This document shows, one piece after another, positions 1-6,019 of a stretch of 6,273 nucleotides of DNA. The number at the start of each line of letters is the position of its first letter. Within the stretch, counting starts at the first letter, position 1. The notes under the pieces were generated by a model, which did no database searches, was not told the origin of the DNA, and saw only the letters and a program-made list of their open reading frames with translations. The DNA comes from JBDSYA01 sp039925865. GTDB taxonomy: Bacteria; Bacteroidota; Ignavibacteria; Tepidaquicellales; Tepidaquicellaceae. The position numbers and the translations under genes are program-made. The stretch spans positions 1 through 6,273 of the forward strand of contig JBDSYA010000259.1 in the NCBI GenBank assembly GCA_039925865.1. Direction: 5' to 3'.

Positions 1-846
1 TTCAATGCGAGATTATACGGGACGAAGGAAAAGACCAAAGCTAAGATCGAAGTATTTCTTTTAAGGCAATTATCAACAGAAGAAAATATCTGGGATGTTG
101 TAGTTGATCCGGCGAGAAAGGTCAGGATCGGCAACCGGATATTTTTTACCAAAAATCTTTTTTGCGAAGTAATCGACAATACCACTTCAAGGGGACGAAT
201 AGTGCGCTTTAATTATAACGGGGATTTTTCAAAATATATAGAAAAGCTTGGTAAGACACCGCTGCCTCCTTATATCAAAAGAGAATCTACCGACAAGGAT
301 AAAGATGATTATCAGACAGTTTATGCTCAGAATGTCGGATCTGTTGCGGCTCCAACGGCTGGAATGCACTTTACAAAAGAATTAATAAAAAAAATTGAAG
401 AGAAGGGTGTTAAAATTGTGTACCTGACACTGCACATCGGACTTGGCACATTCAGACTGGTCGAAGTGGAAGATCTTTCCAAACACAGGATGGATTCTGA
501 ATATTATGAAATGTCAAAGGAAACTGCAGACATTATTAATGCTTCGATAGGAAAAAGAAAAAAAGTGATCGCAGTCGGAACTTCCGTTGCAAGAGTTCTA
601 GAAACAAATGTAATTACGAGCAGACAAGTGCGATGGGGAAAAGGATGGACAGACAGATTTTTACATCCTCCGCAGTCATTAAGGATCGTTGACAGGCTTA
701 TCACAAATTTTCATATGCCACAGAGTACTCTGCTGATGCTATCCTGTGCAATGGCTGACCGCGACCTGATAATGAAAGCATATAAAAAAGCAGTAAAAGA
801 AAAATACAGGTTTTACAGCTACGGCGATGCAATGATGATAGTGTAA
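1..846 (+). CDS. queA: S-adenosylmethionine:tRNA ribosyltransferase-isomerase QueA (5'-truncated by window edge)
   Basis: QueA transfers and isomerises the ribosyl moiety of S-adenosylmethionine onto 7-aminomethyl-7-deazaguanine in tRNA, giving epoxyqueuosine; it is cytosolic. The frame is open from base 1 to TAA at 844-846, giving 281 codons. The first visible residues, FNARLYG, match the conserved segment that follows the family's N-terminal part, so roughly 55-70 residues lie upstream. The GTG at 202 is internal and is not the start. Family blocks appear in order: KIEVFLLRQL near residue 16, TPLPPYIKR, VAAPTAGMHFT, LTLHIGLGTFR, AVGTSVARVLET, GWTDRFLHPPQ, VDRLITNFHMPQSTLLML, and the terminal RFYSYGDAMMIV. 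These cover the whole C-terminal two-thirds without a break, so the gene looks intact. A terminator follows 22 nt after the stop, making queA the last gene of its transcript. Identification is firm. Confidence 0.96.
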   Translation, partial: FNARLYGTKEKTKAKIEVFLLRQLSTEENIWDVVVDPARKVRIGNRIFFTKNLFCEVIDNTTSRGRIVRFNYNGDFSKYIEKLGKTPLPPYIKRESTDKDKDDYQTVYAQNVGSVAAPTAGMHFTKELIKKIEEKGVKIVYLTLHIGLGTFRLVEVEDLSKHRMDSEYYEMSKETADIINASIGKRKKVIAVGTSVARVLETNVITSRQVRWGKGWTDRFLHPPQSLRIVDRLITNFHMPQSTLLMLSCAMADRDLIMKAYKKAVKEKYRFYSYGDAMMIV

Positions 847-868
847 TTTTTATTGAAAGAATTATTTT

Positions 869-910
869 AAGTCCAAATTTTGCCGTAAGGGTTTAAGTTT
901 GGACTTTTTT
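869..910 (+). terminator. Rho-independent terminator after queA
   Basis: AAGTCCAAA at 869-877 is perfectly complementary to TTTGGACTT at 898-906. A G-U pair and two A-U pairs can extend this 9-bp stem inward (878-880 with 895-897), leaving a loop of about 14 nt. The 3' arm runs into six T residues (905-910) and, after one G, four more. There is no matching A-run on the 5' side, so it should act only on the + strand. It separates queA from ispD. Confidence 0.85.
894..901 (+). promoter_or_regulatory. Possible Bacteroidota-type -7 element for ispD, inside the terminator arm
   Basis: TAAGTTTG fits the Bacteroidota -7 consensus TAnnTTTG exactly. It lies 25 nt before the ispD start, where a promoter is needed if the terminator is efficient. 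No TTG is found at the usual 17-23 nt upstream distance (the nearest, at 880-882, leaves only 11 nt). The octamer is also part of the hairpin stem, so the match may be accidental. This is a weak call. Confidence 0.18.
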
Positions 911-926
911 GTTTTAATCCGATATC

Positions 927-1619
927 GTGAAAATAAAAGTTATTATTCCGGCTACTGGCACAGGGACAAGATATGGCGGAAAGATCCCGAAACAATTTCT
1001 GAAAATAGAAGGAAAAGAAATTATTGCACACACTATAGAAAAATTTCATAGTATAATTTCTATTGATGAAATTATAATTTCTTCAAAGAAAGAATACTTC
1101 GATCGAATAAAGAAGATTATAAAAAGAAATAATTTTTTTAAAGTGAAAAAATTGACAGAAGGCGGAAAGCTTCGTCAGGATTCGGTTTACAGTGGGTTAT
1201 CCGATTTGAAGTGCAGTGATGAGGATCTTATAATAATTCATGATGCAGTAAGGCCATTTATTGGCAAAAAGAAAATAACAGAACTGATAAAAACGGCTTT
1301 AAAGGAAAATTGTGTGATCTTAGGATTGCAGGTGAATGAAACTATCAAAAAAGTTAACAGCAAAAATATTATCGAAAAGACTGTAAGCAGGGAAGGGCTA
1401 TGGTCAATACAGACCCCGCAAATATTCAGATACGGAATTTTGAAAAAATCTTTTGAAAAGGCGATGAATGATAAGTTTGTTGGAACTGACGAATCGGCGA
1501 TCGTAGAATATTCAGGATATAAAGTTAAGGTGATCGAAGGTGAGCGGGACAATATTAAAATTACGGTGAAAGCTGATATTGAGGTGAAACGTCAAAGGTC
1601 AAACGTGAAACTTTCTTAG
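927..1619 (+). CDS. ispD: 2-C-methyl-D-erythritol 4-phosphate cytidylyltransferase IspD
   Basis: IspD couples CTP with 2-C-methyl-D-erythritol 4-phosphate to give CDP-methylerythritol, the third step of the MEP isoprenoid pathway, in the cytosol. The 230-residue product has the usual family length. The nucleotide-binding loop ATGTGTRYGGKIPKQF (residues 9-24) supplies Arg15 and Lys22; further conserved sites are GGKLRQDSV (Arg83), HDAVRPF (Asp106, Arg109), NETIKKV (Thr139), QTPQIF (Thr163), TDESAIVEYSG (188 onward) and NIKIT (Lys211). All expected catalytic and CTP-binding residues are present. The GTG at 927 is chosen because an in-frame TAA lies at 915-917 and the first beta-strand starts immediately; no Shine-Dalgarno is visible. 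The end is odd: the usual helix after the NIKIT strand is replaced by residues encoded by a tandem 7-bp repeat (1584-1611), followed by a stop. Only the extreme C-terminus is in doubt; the enzyme is probably active. Confidence 0.95.
   Translation: MKIKVIIPATGTGTRYGGKIPKQFLKIEGKEIIAHTIEKFHSIISIDEIIISSKKEYFDRIKKIIKRNNFFKVKKLTEGGKLRQDSVYSGLSDLKCSDEDLIIIHDAVRPFIGKKKITELIKTALKENCVILGLQVNETIKKVNSKNIIEKTVSREGLWSIQTPQIFRYGILKKSFEKAMNDKFVGTDESAIVEYSGYKVKVIEGERDNIKITVKADIEVKRQRSNVKLS
1584..1611 (+). repeat. Four tandem 7-bp units (GTSAAAS) at the ispD 3' end
   Basis: The units are GTGAAAC (1584-1590), GTCAAAG (1591-1597), GTCAAAC (1598-1604) and GTGAAAC (1605-1611); each differs from a GTSAAAS consensus only at the S positions. 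They lie within ispD and encode residues 220-228 plus the first base of codon 229. A related GTGAAAG at 1566-1572 is out of phase with the array and belongs to the conserved ispD coding sequence, so it could have seeded the array. The array resembles the short heptameric repeats dispersed in some bacterial genomes, but only one array is in this window. Confidence 0.75.
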
Positions 1620-1650
1620 ATGAATACTTGAAAAGTTTATAAAAACCAAA

Positions 1651-2679
1651 ATGAAAACTACAGGGTCAATAGTCATAGAAACTTTCGACAGCAAAATTCT
1701 TAAGAATAATCCTCTTGGTGATCCGATTGTAAGAGATTTCCCGGTTTATCTTCCACCTTCATATTTTGAAACTGAAAAAAAATTTCCTGTTGTTTATCTT
1801 TTATCCGGATTTACAGGTACAGGTATAATGAATCTTAATGCCGGATTTCTCACGGATAATATTTTTCAAAGGCTCAACAGATTAATCTCAGAAAAAAAAA
1901 TTAAAGACATGATCGTCGTGATGCCTGACTGCATTACAAAATACGGCGGAAGCCAATTTATTAATTCAACGGGTACTGGAAAGTATGAAGATTATCTGAT
2001 TCGTGAGATCGTGCCGTATATCGATAAAAAATTCAGAACGATAGCAAATAAAAACAGCCGTGCAGTTTGCGGAAAATCCAGCGGAGGATACGGTTCCGTA
2101 ATACTTGCAATGAAAAATCCTGAAACATTCGGCCTGATGTGTTCGACTGCAGGAGATATGTATTTTGAATATTGCTACAAGCCTGCCTTTCCAAAATTTA
2201 TAACGAACATTGAAAATTACGGTAAAGGAGATAAGGCAATCGCAGAGTTTATAAAAAAGGAGATAAATTATGGTCAGCCAAAACCCAAATTTTTTTTCGA
2301 TATTATGAACGACATTGGAATGGCAAGCTGCTATTCACCAAATGCGGAAGGTATGAAAGGTAAGGGCTATAATTTCGACATGCCTTTTGATCTGAGTACA
2401 GGTGAATTGAATACCGTGATCTTCAATAAATGGCTCAGACACGATCCGGTGAGATTAACAGATAAGTATTTAAGAAATCTTAAAAAGTTAAATTTAATAT
2501 TTCTTGACGCAGGAATTCATGATGAATTCAATCTTCATATCGGTGCGAGAATATTCTGCAAAAAATTGAAAGAGAGAAATGTAAAATATGTTCATGAAGA
2601 ATTCAAAGATGGTCACAGGAATATTCAGTACAGATATGACAGAACTTTTGGAATTATATCAGATCATATTGTTAACTAA
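1651..2679 (+). CDS. Esterase D-like alpha/beta-hydrolase with an enlarged cap region
   Basis: A serine esterase of the esterase D / S-formylglutathione hydrolase-like superfamily (putative esterase fold). Visible features are a beta-strand and oxyanion region VVYLLSGFTGTG (residues 47-58), the nucleophile elbow GKSSGGYGS (141-149, Ser143 in the GxSxG position), an acid region LDAGIHDEF (285-293, Asp291 aligning best with the esterase D aspartate), and DGHRN (320-324) with His322 as the likely catalytic histidine; the closing ISDHI segment also matches esterase D. There is no signal peptide or membrane segment, so it should be cytosolic. At 342 residues it is longer than typical esterase D (about 280), because nucleophile and acid are about 148 residues apart rather than about 77. 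The extra stretch (roughly residues 170-275) probably forms a lid. The substrate cannot be told. It starts 31 nt after ispD, with an A-rich leader and no Shine-Dalgarno, and may be co-transcribed with ispD. Confidence 0.85.
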   Translation: MKTTGSIVIETFDSKILKNNPLGDPIVRDFPVYLPPSYFETEKKFPVVYLLSGFTGTGIMNLNAGFLTDNIFQRLNRLISEKKIKDMIVVMPDCITKYGGSQFINSTGTGKYEDYLIREIVPYIDKKFRTIANKNSRAVCGKSSGGYGSVILAMKNPETFGLMCSTAGDMYFEYCYKPAFPKFITNIENYGKGDKAIAEFIKKEINYGQPKPKFFFDIMNDIGMASCYSPNAEGMKGKGYNFDMPFDLSTGELNTVIFNKWLRHDPVRLTDKYLRNLKKLNLIFLDAGIHDEFNLHIGARIFCKKLKERNVKYVHEEFKDGHRNIQYRYDRTFGIISDHIVN

Positions 2680-2683
2680 TTTA

Positions 2684-2713
2684 TTGGAAGGCTTAGAACA
2701 GGAATTACATTTT
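2684..2713 (+). promoter_or_regulatory. Candidate Bacteroidota-type promoter for the downstream three-gene set
   Basis: TTG at 2684-2686 is followed, after 19 nt, by TACATTTT at 2706-2713, which matches TAnnTTTG in all but the last base. The spacing suits the Bacteroidota -33/-7 pattern and would place transcription start about 20 nt before the ATG at 2740. It sits in the 60-nt gap between the esterase and the asparaginase. Such short motifs are common in A/T-rich DNA, so this is suggestive only. Confidence 0.3.
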
Positions 2714-2739
2714 AAAAAATTAAAATATTTAAAAGTATA

Positions 2740-3699
2740 ATGAAACCTTTAGTAATTTCAACGTGGAAACACGGTATAGCAGCTAACGAAGCAGCTTTTA
2801 AAATACTAATTGAAGGCGGTAACTCACTTGATGCAGTAGAAGCAGGAGTAAGGGTTGCAGAGGATGATCCTGAAGTTTTGAGTGTCGGATACGGCGGGCT
2901 GCCCGATGAAAGGGGAGTTGTAACACTTGATGCAGCTATAATGGACTGGAGAGCACGGATTGGATCGGTGATATGCGTGGAAAATATTCACAACCCAATA
3001 AGTCTTGCAAGACTTGTACTTGAAGATACCGAACATACTATTTTAGCAGGTGACGGTGCTTATGACTTTGCATTGAAGAATGGATTCAAGGCAGAAAATC
3101 TATTGACTCCGGATTCAATACAAAAGTTCAGGGAATGGAAGGCATCAGGAAAAACAAAAGCTGCGGAGATCCACACTAATGATTTTTTGGACAATGAAGA
3201 AAATTTATCGAAAATAAATGAAGACGGAAATCATGATACAATTGGAATGGTAGCGATCGATAAAGATGGACACATTTCAGCGTCATGCACTACGAGCGGT
3301 ATGGCATGGAAGCTTCACGGAAGGGTTGGTGACAGCCCGATAATAGGATCCGGATTGTATGTAGACGGTGAGATAGGAGGTGCAGCATCTACCGGAAGAG
3401 GTGAAGAATGTATAAGAGCCTGCGGAAGTTTTTTAGTAGTTGAGCTAATGCGAAACGGAATATCTCCGTCAGAAGCATGCAGGCTTGCCTGTGAGAGAGT
3501 ACATAAATTAAATCTCCTATGCGACATAAACAGGGATCATATTTATCAGGTAGGTTTCATTGCATTGAATGTAAAAGGTGAATATGGAGCATGCAGTGTG
3601 AGAAACGGATTTCAGTATGCTGTTTATAAAGGTGATATTAATAAACTGTATAACAGTGAATTTTTTATTAATGAAAAATTTATCGTAGAGGATCTTTAG
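2740..3699 (+). CDS. Glycosylasparaginase-type N(4)-(beta-N-acetylglucosaminyl)-L-asparaginase (Ntn hydrolase)
   Basis: Family members cleave the N-acetylglucosamine-asparagine bond of glycoasparagines; relatives act as L-asparaginase or isoaspartyl peptidase. They are made as one chain that self-cleaves before a threonine. Here the cleavage site is HDTIGM, between Asp166 and Thr167, giving alpha (1-166) and beta (167-319) subunits with Thr167 as nucleophile. Other sites are in register with the Flavobacterium enzyme: the N-terminal STW (Trp9), SVGYGG (48-53), LDAAIMD (63-69), CTTSG with Thr185, HGRVGDSPIIG with Arg195 and Asp198, and STGRGEE with Thr218 and Gly219. The enzyme therefore looks complete and active. 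Unlike the secreted Flavobacterium enzyme it has no signal peptide, implying a cytosolic role such as using imported glycoasparagine or repairing isoaspartyl peptides. The linker before the cleavage site (about 138-164) appears longer than usual and is acidic. Its stop lies 7 nt before the next gene. The exact substrate is inferred. Confidence 0.9.
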   Translation: MKPLVISTWKHGIAANEAAFKILIEGGNSLDAVEAGVRVAEDDPEVLSVGYGGLPDERGVVTLDAAIMDWRARIGSVICVENIHNPISLARLVLEDTEHTILAGDGAYDFALKNGFKAENLLTPDSIQKFREWKASGKTKAAEIHTNDFLDNEENLSKINEDGNHDTIGMVAIDKDGHISASCTTSGMAWKLHGRVGDSPIIGSGLYVDGEIGGAASTGRGEECIRACGSFLVVELMRNGISPSEACRLACERVHKLNLLCDINRDHIYQVGFIALNVKGEYGACSVRNGFQYAVYKGDINKLYNSEFFINEKFIVEDL

Positions 3700-3706
3700 C
3701 AGTAAA

Positions 3707-5473
3707 ATGGATGAATTTATTATAATTAAAAACGGATTGGTGCTGACCTTTGATAGGAAAGGCAGGACAGGATTTTATAATCTTATCATCAGAAACGGGA
3801 AAGTATTTCTGATAGATCATGAAAATAAATTTAATGAAAAAGAATTTCGTTCAAAAAATCCTGATGCAGTTATTATTGATGCGACCGACAAATTAATAAT
3901 GCCCGGTCTTTTCAACTCTAAGCTAATCTCGGCTTATTCACTTAATAAGTTATTCTTTCAAAAATGTAATTATGAAAATTTAAGCTCCTGGCTTTCACTC
4001 AAACAAATCGAAAAATATTTATCCAATCCTGAAAATGCCGAGACCTTTTCCGATCTTTTGAAGATCAGTTATTCCCGGTCCATACAAAACGGTGAACTCT
4101 ATATAAATGAAAGCAGCGGGGAAATTAAAAAAGATTTTTTTGACAATTATTTTAATGATGATGATTGGATAGAACAGTATTTCAAACTCACAGTTTATGA
4201 CTATACTCTGCTTGCAGGATCAAACGGACAGGAAAAATTTCTTTCAATTGGTTTTAAAACTGACGAAAATATTAACAACTATTCCCTAAGTTCAATCAAA
4301 AAAGCACTTGCTGATAATAAGCTGAAACTATTTATTGACGGTTCTTTATCTGCGAAAACTAATGAATCAATAAAAAAAGTGTTTGCAAAGCCATTTATCA
4401 GTGTGCTTGCCGATATGGAGCTGGTATCTCAAGGCACAATTATTACAAATCCAACTCATCTGAACCCTGCGGAAATCGATATATTAAAGAAAAAACATTC
4501 GAGCATTCTGATTTCTCCATCAGATTATCTGAATTTTTCGGAGAAAAAGATAGATCTCGATGAGTTGATTTTTTCAGGTATAAATATTATCACGGGTACA
4601 GGATATACTGGCATTGATATAATGAGCGAGCTAAAAGTTTTAAAAAGTATTATTTCAAAGAACTGTTTAAACGGGGAAGCTCTTTTAAAAACAGCAATTC
4701 AAAATCCCTCTGTGATTTTTGGAGTATCAAATGTAATGGGAAGCATTGAGAGAAACAAATCTGCAGATATTATTTTCTTTTCTCTGCAGGATGCAAGAAA
4801 TATTTTGACCTTACCTGAACTCACAAGTCAGACCGTTTGTGATTTTATAATTCAAAACCTGACTTCAAAAGATATTTCAGATGTAATATTAAAAGGAAAG
4901 ATCCTGATGAAAAATAAAGTTGTACTTTCACAGGAAGATAAAACGCTTAAACAAAAAGTAAAATTTATTTCCGATAAGATCTATTCAGCAGGGAATTATT
5001 CTGAATACAAAGAAAAGTATTCAATGAGAGGCAGAGTAGATAAATTAGAAACAGGTTATGAGGAGGAAGTCGAAAAGCCGGAGATCTTTGTTGATATGAT
5101 CGAGACCGGGGAATATTTGGGGGAAGGTGAATTTACAATACTGGGAACAAAAGAAGAAGATTTTGAAAAGCCGCGGGAATGGGGAAAACCTGAGGATATT
5201 TTAATCAGCCTTAAAGAAATAAAATCAATCGAAGAAGAACTAAATTTTTTTGAAGAAACCGATGAAGAACCACAGATATTAAATCCGGCATTAAAAAAGA
5301 ATCAAATTAAAACTGATACCAATCTGCCTTTGCAAAATACGGAGTTGAAACGTGAAGTTATCACCGATGAATTAATTGAAGAAAAAAATGAGACTATGGA
5401 GCACTTAAATACCAAACCTGTCCTTCAAAAAAAGAAGCTTAAGTTTGGATTCAGCGAAGATGATAAATCCTAA
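3707..5473 (+). CDS. Amidohydrolase-fold protein lacking metal ligands (probable pseudoenzyme) with a long charged tail
   Basis: Residues 1-400 follow the layout of SsnA/chlorohydrolase-like amidohydrolases: an N-terminal beta-sandwich (IIIKNGLVLTFD, 5-16; NLIIRNGKVFLID, 25-37), the barrel entry DKLIMPGLFN (61-70), a SSWL segment (93-96), and the family's C-terminal signature NPSVIFGVSNVMGSI...SADIIFF (333-358), then VILKGKILMKNKVV. The ligand sites are changed: where PGFxNxHxH is expected the sequence is PGLFNSKLI (Lys72 and Ile74 replace the histidines); the barrel histidine before the EIDIL helix seems to be Asn248; and GTD is GTG (Gly299). The strand that normally carries a His and Glu reads FIDGSLSAKTNE. 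Metal-dependent hydrolysis is therefore unlikely. From about residue 410 comes a roughly 175-residue tail rich in Glu, Asp and Lys and probably disordered, ending KKKLKFGFSEDDKS. The frame is fully open, so this is not a decayed gene. The ATG follows an A-rich leader. A binding or scaffold role is possible, but the function is unknown. Confidence 0.8.
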   Translation: MDEFIIIKNGLVLTFDRKGRTGFYNLIIRNGKVFLIDHENKFNEKEFRSKNPDAVIIDATDKLIMPGLFNSKLISAYSLNKLFFQKCNYENLSSWLSLKQIEKYLSNPENAETFSDLLKISYSRSIQNGELYINESSGEIKKDFFDNYFNDDDWIEQYFKLTVYDYTLLAGSNGQEKFLSIGFKTDENINNYSLSSIKKALADNKLKLFIDGSLSAKTNESIKKVFAKPFISVLADMELVSQGTIITNPTHLNPAEIDILKKKHSSILISPSDYLNFSEKKIDLDELIFSGINIITGTGYTGIDIMSELKVLKSIISKNCLNGEALLKTAIQNPSVIFGVSNVMGSIERNKSADIIFFSLQDARNILTLPELTSQTVCDFIIQNLTSKDISDVILKGKILMKNKVVLSQEDKTLKQKVKFISDKIYSAGNYSEYKEKYSMRGRVDKLETGYEEEVEKPEIFVDMIETGEYLGEGEFTILGTKEEDFEKPREWGKPEDILISLKEIKSIEEELNFFEETDEEPQILNPALKKNQIKTDTNLPLQNTELKREVITDELIEEKNETMEHLNTKPVLQKKKLKFGFSEDDKS

Positions 5474-5481
5474 TTAAAGAA

Positions 5482-5952
5482 ATGAAATTAGCAACACTTC
5501 TTTACATAATAAATACCAGGGGGGAATATCTTTTAATGAAAAGATTAAAGTCCCCAAATAAGGGACTCATGTCTCCTCCTGGAGGTAAACTTGATATCAT
5601 ATCAGCTGAGTCTCCACTGGATTGCTCTATCAGAGAAGCATTTGAAGAATGTCATTTAACAACTTGTGCATCAGATTGGAAACTGAGAGGAATTTTAACC
5701 GAAAAAGATTATCCAGATATAGGAAATATTATGATATTTCTGATGGAGTTAAAATTTTTTATAGACATACTTCCTAAAGCCTGTAATGAAGGTGAATTTT
5801 TTTTTATTCATCCTGATGATTTTAATAAATACGAAATACCTGTGACAGATAAACTTTTTTTATGGAATAGAATTATTATGAATTACGAAGAACCCTTTAT
5901 AATTTCATTAGACTGCAAATATTATCCTGACATACAACAGGTAAATGTTTGA
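5482..5952 (+). CDS. Divergent NUDIX hydrolase
   Basis: NUDIX enzymes hydrolyse nucleoside diphosphates linked to another group (oxidised dNTPs, nucleotide sugars and others) using a Mg-binding helix. This 156-residue protein has the typical size and N-terminal strand (KLATLLYIINTRGEYLLMKR, 2-21), then a SPPGGK loop (31-36) and a NUDIX helix with Glu43, Arg51, Glu52, Glu55 and Glu56. The REAFEE core with its three glutamates is intact, so metal binding should be kept. Two departures from Gx5Ex7REUxEExGU are visible: seven rather than five residues separate Gly35 from Glu43, and the final Gly is His58. The start ATG lies 8 nt after the preceding stop with a weak A/G-rich AAAGAA just before it, consistent with translation from the same transcript as the two upstream genes. 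No signal peptide is present. The substrate cannot be predicted. Confidence 0.9.
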   Translation: MKLATLLYIINTRGEYLLMKRLKSPNKGLMSPPGGKLDIISAESPLDCSIREAFEECHLTTCASDWKLRGILTEKDYPDIGNIMIFLMELKFFIDILPKACNEGEFFFIHPDDFNKYEIPVTDKLFLWNRIIMNYEEPFIISLDCKYYPDIQQVNV

Positions 5953-5978
5953 ATTTTATAATATATCCGTTAGTTTAG
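5948..5978 (+). promoter_or_regulatory. Candidate Bacteroidota-type promoter for folE2
   Basis: TTTG at 5948-5951, overlapping the NUDIX stop, is followed after 19 nt by TAGTTTAG (5971-5978), one base from TAnnTTTG. This would start folE2 transcription about 35 nt before its TTG. A sigma70-like TATAAT at 5957-5962 lies between them but has no clear -35 partner. The call is weak and rests on motif and spacing only. Confidence 0.28.
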
Positions 5979-6004
5979 ACAAACAGTGAAAATAACTCAG
6001 TCAC

Positions 6005-6011
6005 AGAAAGG
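6005..6011 (+). promoter_or_regulatory. Shine-Dalgarno-like site supporting the TTG start of folE2
   Basis: AGAAAGG lies 8 nt before the TTG at 6020. It is the only good purine-rich ribosome-binding match ahead of a start in the window, where most genes have none. It supports the non-ATG initiation codon chosen for folE2. Confidence 0.5.
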
Positions 6012-6019
6012 TAATTTTA

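Noticed and set aside
202..846. queA starting at the GTG at 202
   Set aside because: The same frame is open to base 1 and carries conserved QueA residues (FNARLYG and onward) upstream of 202, so the gene is truncated by the window rather than starting here.
867..1049. Minus-strand open frame spanning the queA-ispD gap
   Set aside because: It covers the terminator hairpin and the ispD nucleotide-binding loop, with no supported start or motif.
1238..1552. Minus-strand open frame of 104 codons
   Set aside because: It is antisense to the conserved core of ispD, including HDAVRPF and QTPQIF; composition effects explain it.
1584..1611. CRISPR-like repeat
   Set aside because: Units are 7 bp, directly abutting with no spacers, and lie inside a coding sequence.
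5345..5360. TGAAAC-GTGAAG in the tail coding region as another copy of the heptamer array
   Set aside because: It is at most one and a half imperfect units and is expected by chance in A-rich coding sequence.
3707..5473. Annotation as an active cytosine deaminase, dihydroorotase or other amidohydrolase
   Set aside because: Overall fold motifs match, but the histidines and the aspartate needed for metal-dependent catalysis are replaced, so a specific enzymatic name would mislead.
5970..6005. Possible terminator between the NUDIX gene and folE2
   Set aside because: Only 4-bp inverted matches (GTTT/AAAC and GTGA/TCAC) occur and none is followed by a T-run.
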